A stretch of 61,550 nt of DNA from assembly GCA_041748175.1 (NCBI GenBank), contig JBGTDU010000102.1, positions 1 through 61,550 of the forward strand. The letters are read 5' to 3'. A program made the position numbers and the translations under genes. Below the pieces are notes generated by a model. It searched no databases, was not told where the DNA came from, and was given only the letters and a program-made list of their open reading frames with translations. Positions within the stretch are counted from its first letter, which is position 1. The number at the start of each line of letters is the position of its first letter. This document shows, one piece after another, positions 60,400-61,550 of the stretch. Source of the stretch: JAHEJB01 sp041748175 (lineage in GTDB: Bacteria; Bacteroidota; Rhodothermia; Rhodothermales; Rubricoccaceae).

Positions 60400-60960
60400 C
60401 TAAGGTAGGGCTCTATAGGCCAGAATATGCCCGACAAAAAGCCGCGCACTTGCGCCATTTATATCAACCATGTGGGCGGGAGGAAATCCGTCGCGACGAT
60501 CTTCAAGGCCAATAATTTCACTGGAAAGGCTCAAACTTACAGGTTCAACCCTCTCCAAATCAGCGATGATTACCAAATCCCGCCTAAGCAACCGAGAGGA
60601 CTCAAGCTCGGACGTATCGATTACGTCGGCTCGCAAGAAAAAGAGGTTGCCGATCCAGTCAAAACGCAACCAAAGCATACTGTCTACTTCGACGACATCA
60701 TAGATGCTTGGCGTTTCAAACCGTATCCGAGTGGGGAGGTCACGTTGAATTTGAAACGTGTGCTTACTCCAGAAAATTATCGACAACGAATCAAGTGTAG
60801 GTACATCTGGATATTCACTTTGTAACTCCGCTATAAGCTCGGCTCTTTCGGTTTGATCGTGATCTTGAGCCGCGTCGATCCCTGAACCGCAGCTCGCCAA
60901 TGACAAGAAAGCGAGCAGGACTGGCGCGGCGAGCATAAAATTAGAATGAGCGCAACGCAT
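60400..60960 (-). CDS. Hypothetical lipoprotein
   Basis: This is a 186-residue protein with a signal peptide and lipobox (SLASC at about residue 24). The mature part begins with an acidic helix (QTERAELIAELQSEYPDV) and continues with mixed strands (SMLWLRFDWIGNLFFLRAD, DLVIIADLERVEPVSL). No family recognised. The DNA is less GC-rich than in the rest of the window, as for the neighbouring small gene, hinting at different ancestry. Confidence 0.65.
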   Translation of the reverse strand: MRCAHSNFMLAAPVLLAFLSLASCGSGIDAAQDHDQTERAELIAELQSEYPDVPTLDSLSIIFWSKHTFQIQRDLPTRIRFETPSIYDVVEVDSMLWLRFDWIGNLFFLRADVIDTSELESSRLLRRDLVIIADLERVEPVSLSLSSEIIGLEDRRDGFPPAHMVDINGASARLFVGHILAYRALP

Positions 60961-61040
60961 ACGTCGTCCAAAGTTTGATTGGAAAGGTAAGGTAGGACTG
61001 GTTTCGCATTCCTAGTACATACAAATGGAGTCATCCTCGC

Positions 61041-61220
61041 CTACGCGGGAGCGAACACCTCCCACAAGCGTCCGAAGTACTCCTCCGTCGAGTGCGCCGC
61101 CTGCGCGATCACCAACAGCAGGAAGAAGAGTTTGTGCTGGGCGGTGATCACGGATTGGTCAGAAGGGTGGAAGGACGTTAACAGTTCGTTGCAATCGCGG
61201 GAGTCTTGTAGCAACAGCAC
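61041..61220 (-). pseudogene. Probable fragment of a small membrane protein gene
   Basis: A minus-strand frame starting at GTG 61220 or GTG 61151 reads ITAQHKLFFLLLVIAQAAHS then TEEYFGRLWEVFAPA and a TAG stop. The membrane helix followed by AHSxEEY looks like the N-terminal part of a longer membrane-protein family (from memory), here cut off after about 59 codons. It ends well short of such proteins and abuts a palindromic repeat. A short real gene remains possible. Confidence 0.4.
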
Positions 61221-61304
61221 CCCCTAAATCCGGCCTGACGGCCAGATTTTGTCCCCCTTACTAAGGGGGACAGTTTCTGTCGCGCAGCGATGGAAACAGG
61301 GGGT
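61219..61304. repeat. Four-way cloverleaf palindromic element
   Basis: ACCCCCT (61219-61225) pairs with AGGGGGT (61298-61304). Three hairpins fill the inside with no linkers: AAATC-c-GGCC/GGCC-a-GATTT (61226-61249), TGTCCCCCTT/AAGGGGGACA (61250-61272), and GTTTC-tg-TCGC/GCGA-tg-GAAAC (61273-61297). Every base is either paired or in a loop or mismatch. Confidence 0.8.
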
Positions 61305-61366
61305 GGATTGGCAGGGTGCTGGACTCGACCAGATGAGCTTGACAATGGGTCCCGTTTGAAGCAGAA

Positions 61367-61407
61367 CCCCCTAATTTCTCCCGACGTTGTCGGGACAGAT
61401 TTTGGGG
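61367..61407. repeat. Shortened relative of the cloverleaf element
   Basis: It starts CCCCCTAA like the cloverleaf element and ends AGATTTTGGGG. Inside is one perfect hairpin TCCCGAC/GTCGGGA (61379-61395). It looks like the outer stem with a single arm, 62 bases from the full element. Confidence 0.55.
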
Positions 61408-61411
61408 CCGA

Positions 61412-61550
61412 CTAATAAGCCTCGATCAGTGGTAGGACGGCAAAGTTGGTCTTTCTGTAGCTGCGGGTGAATTTTCCGGCGTAGGAGTGCAAAGTCGATA
61501 AAAGACCCGAGAAGCGTGCTCGCCACCACTTCTCCAGGTCGTGTGCGATC
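61412..61550 (-). CDS. 3' end of an unidentified gene, cut by the window edge
   Basis: An open frame enters from the right edge and ends with TAG at 61412-61414. The last 45 residues include HDLEKWWRARFSGLLSTLHS and end in FAVLPLIEAY. They look like real coding sequence (basic, amphipathic), but no family can be named from so short a piece. Confidence 0.4.
   Translation of the reverse strand, partial: IAHDLEKWWRARFSGLLSTLHSYAGKFTRSYRKTNFAVLPLIEAY

Noticed and set aside
60427..60825. 132-codon plus-strand frame opposite the 60400 lipoprotein
   Set aside because: The minus-strand frame has a lipoprotein signal and a normal composition. The plus frame is Lys/Arg-rich with no features and starts inside the other gene.
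1..61550. tRNA or rRNA genes
   Set aside because: No cloverleaf with a GTTCRA T-loop and acceptor stem, and no rRNA-like stretch, was seen on either strand. The cloverleaf repeat at 61.2 kb lacks every tRNA consensus base.

Overview
The window is a moderately GC-rich stretch of an ordinary chromosome. It most resembles the Bacteroidota/Rhodothermota side of the tree (Rhodothermia- or Balneolia-like). Three secreted proteins end in type IX secretion-like sorting domains with a YPNPF or WPNPA motif. There is also a DUF5916 outer-membrane protein, a Reg_prop sensor start, an ASPIC/UnbV protein, a cobalamin-dependent ribonucleotide reductase and many lipoproteins. Most genes lack a visible Shine-Dalgarno sequence, which fits that lineage. 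I found no rRNA, tRNA, CRISPR array, prophage or intact insertion sequence.

Layout. 0-8 kb: a truncated sensor gene, a DUF5916 protein, two small conserved proteins, an FG-GAP/T9SS protein, a DUF1801 protein and a MerA-like flavoprotein. 8-14.4 kb: a Nudix hydrolase, two tandem FKBP lipoproteins, then a minus-strand run of antiporter-TrkA-EIIA fusion, trypsin-like lipoprotein, OmpA lipoprotein and GGQ ribosome-rescue-type protein. 14.5-20.3 kb: a tightly packed peptidoglycan/amino-sugar set (VanX-like dipeptidase, GH20 hexosaminidase, FucP-type sugar permease, ROK kinase), interrupted by a 0.4-kb patch of palindromic elements. 20.4-27.2 kb: a methyltransferase, an Asp-box propeller, NadE, RuvA and a PhoB/PhoR-like pair. 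27.2-31 kb: four paralogous secreted genes carrying 1, 3, 2 and 1 copies of one cysteine-paired domain. 31-42.4 kb, mostly minus strand: IlvE, a GT2 transferase, an ASPIC/UnbV T9SS protein, a cyclic-nucleotide-type K+ channel, a propeller lipoprotein, HtrA, ArsM, dodecin (plus strand), TauE and phosphofructokinase. 42.6-49 kb: a lipoprotein, a CCA-transferase/outer-membrane/TonB-receptor overlapping set, and a secreted endonuclease/phosphatase. 49.2-53 kb: a complete ferric-iron ABC importer. 53.4-61.5 kb: DUF429, PhoD phosphatase, an extremely acidic 60-aa protein, class II ribonucleotide reductase, small unknown genes and a repeat-rich right edge.

How the genes work together. The clearest modules are amino-sugar salvage (14.5-20.3 kb), iron uptake (49.2-53 kb) and the two-component pair (25.4-27.2 kb). 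The most unusual material is the four-gene domain-repeat locus at 27.3-31 kb, a family of branched multi-hairpin intergenic elements (17.6-17.95, 53.1 and 61.2-61.4 kb), and a Glu/His-rich loop inserted beside the iron-binding tyrosines of the ferric-binding protein.
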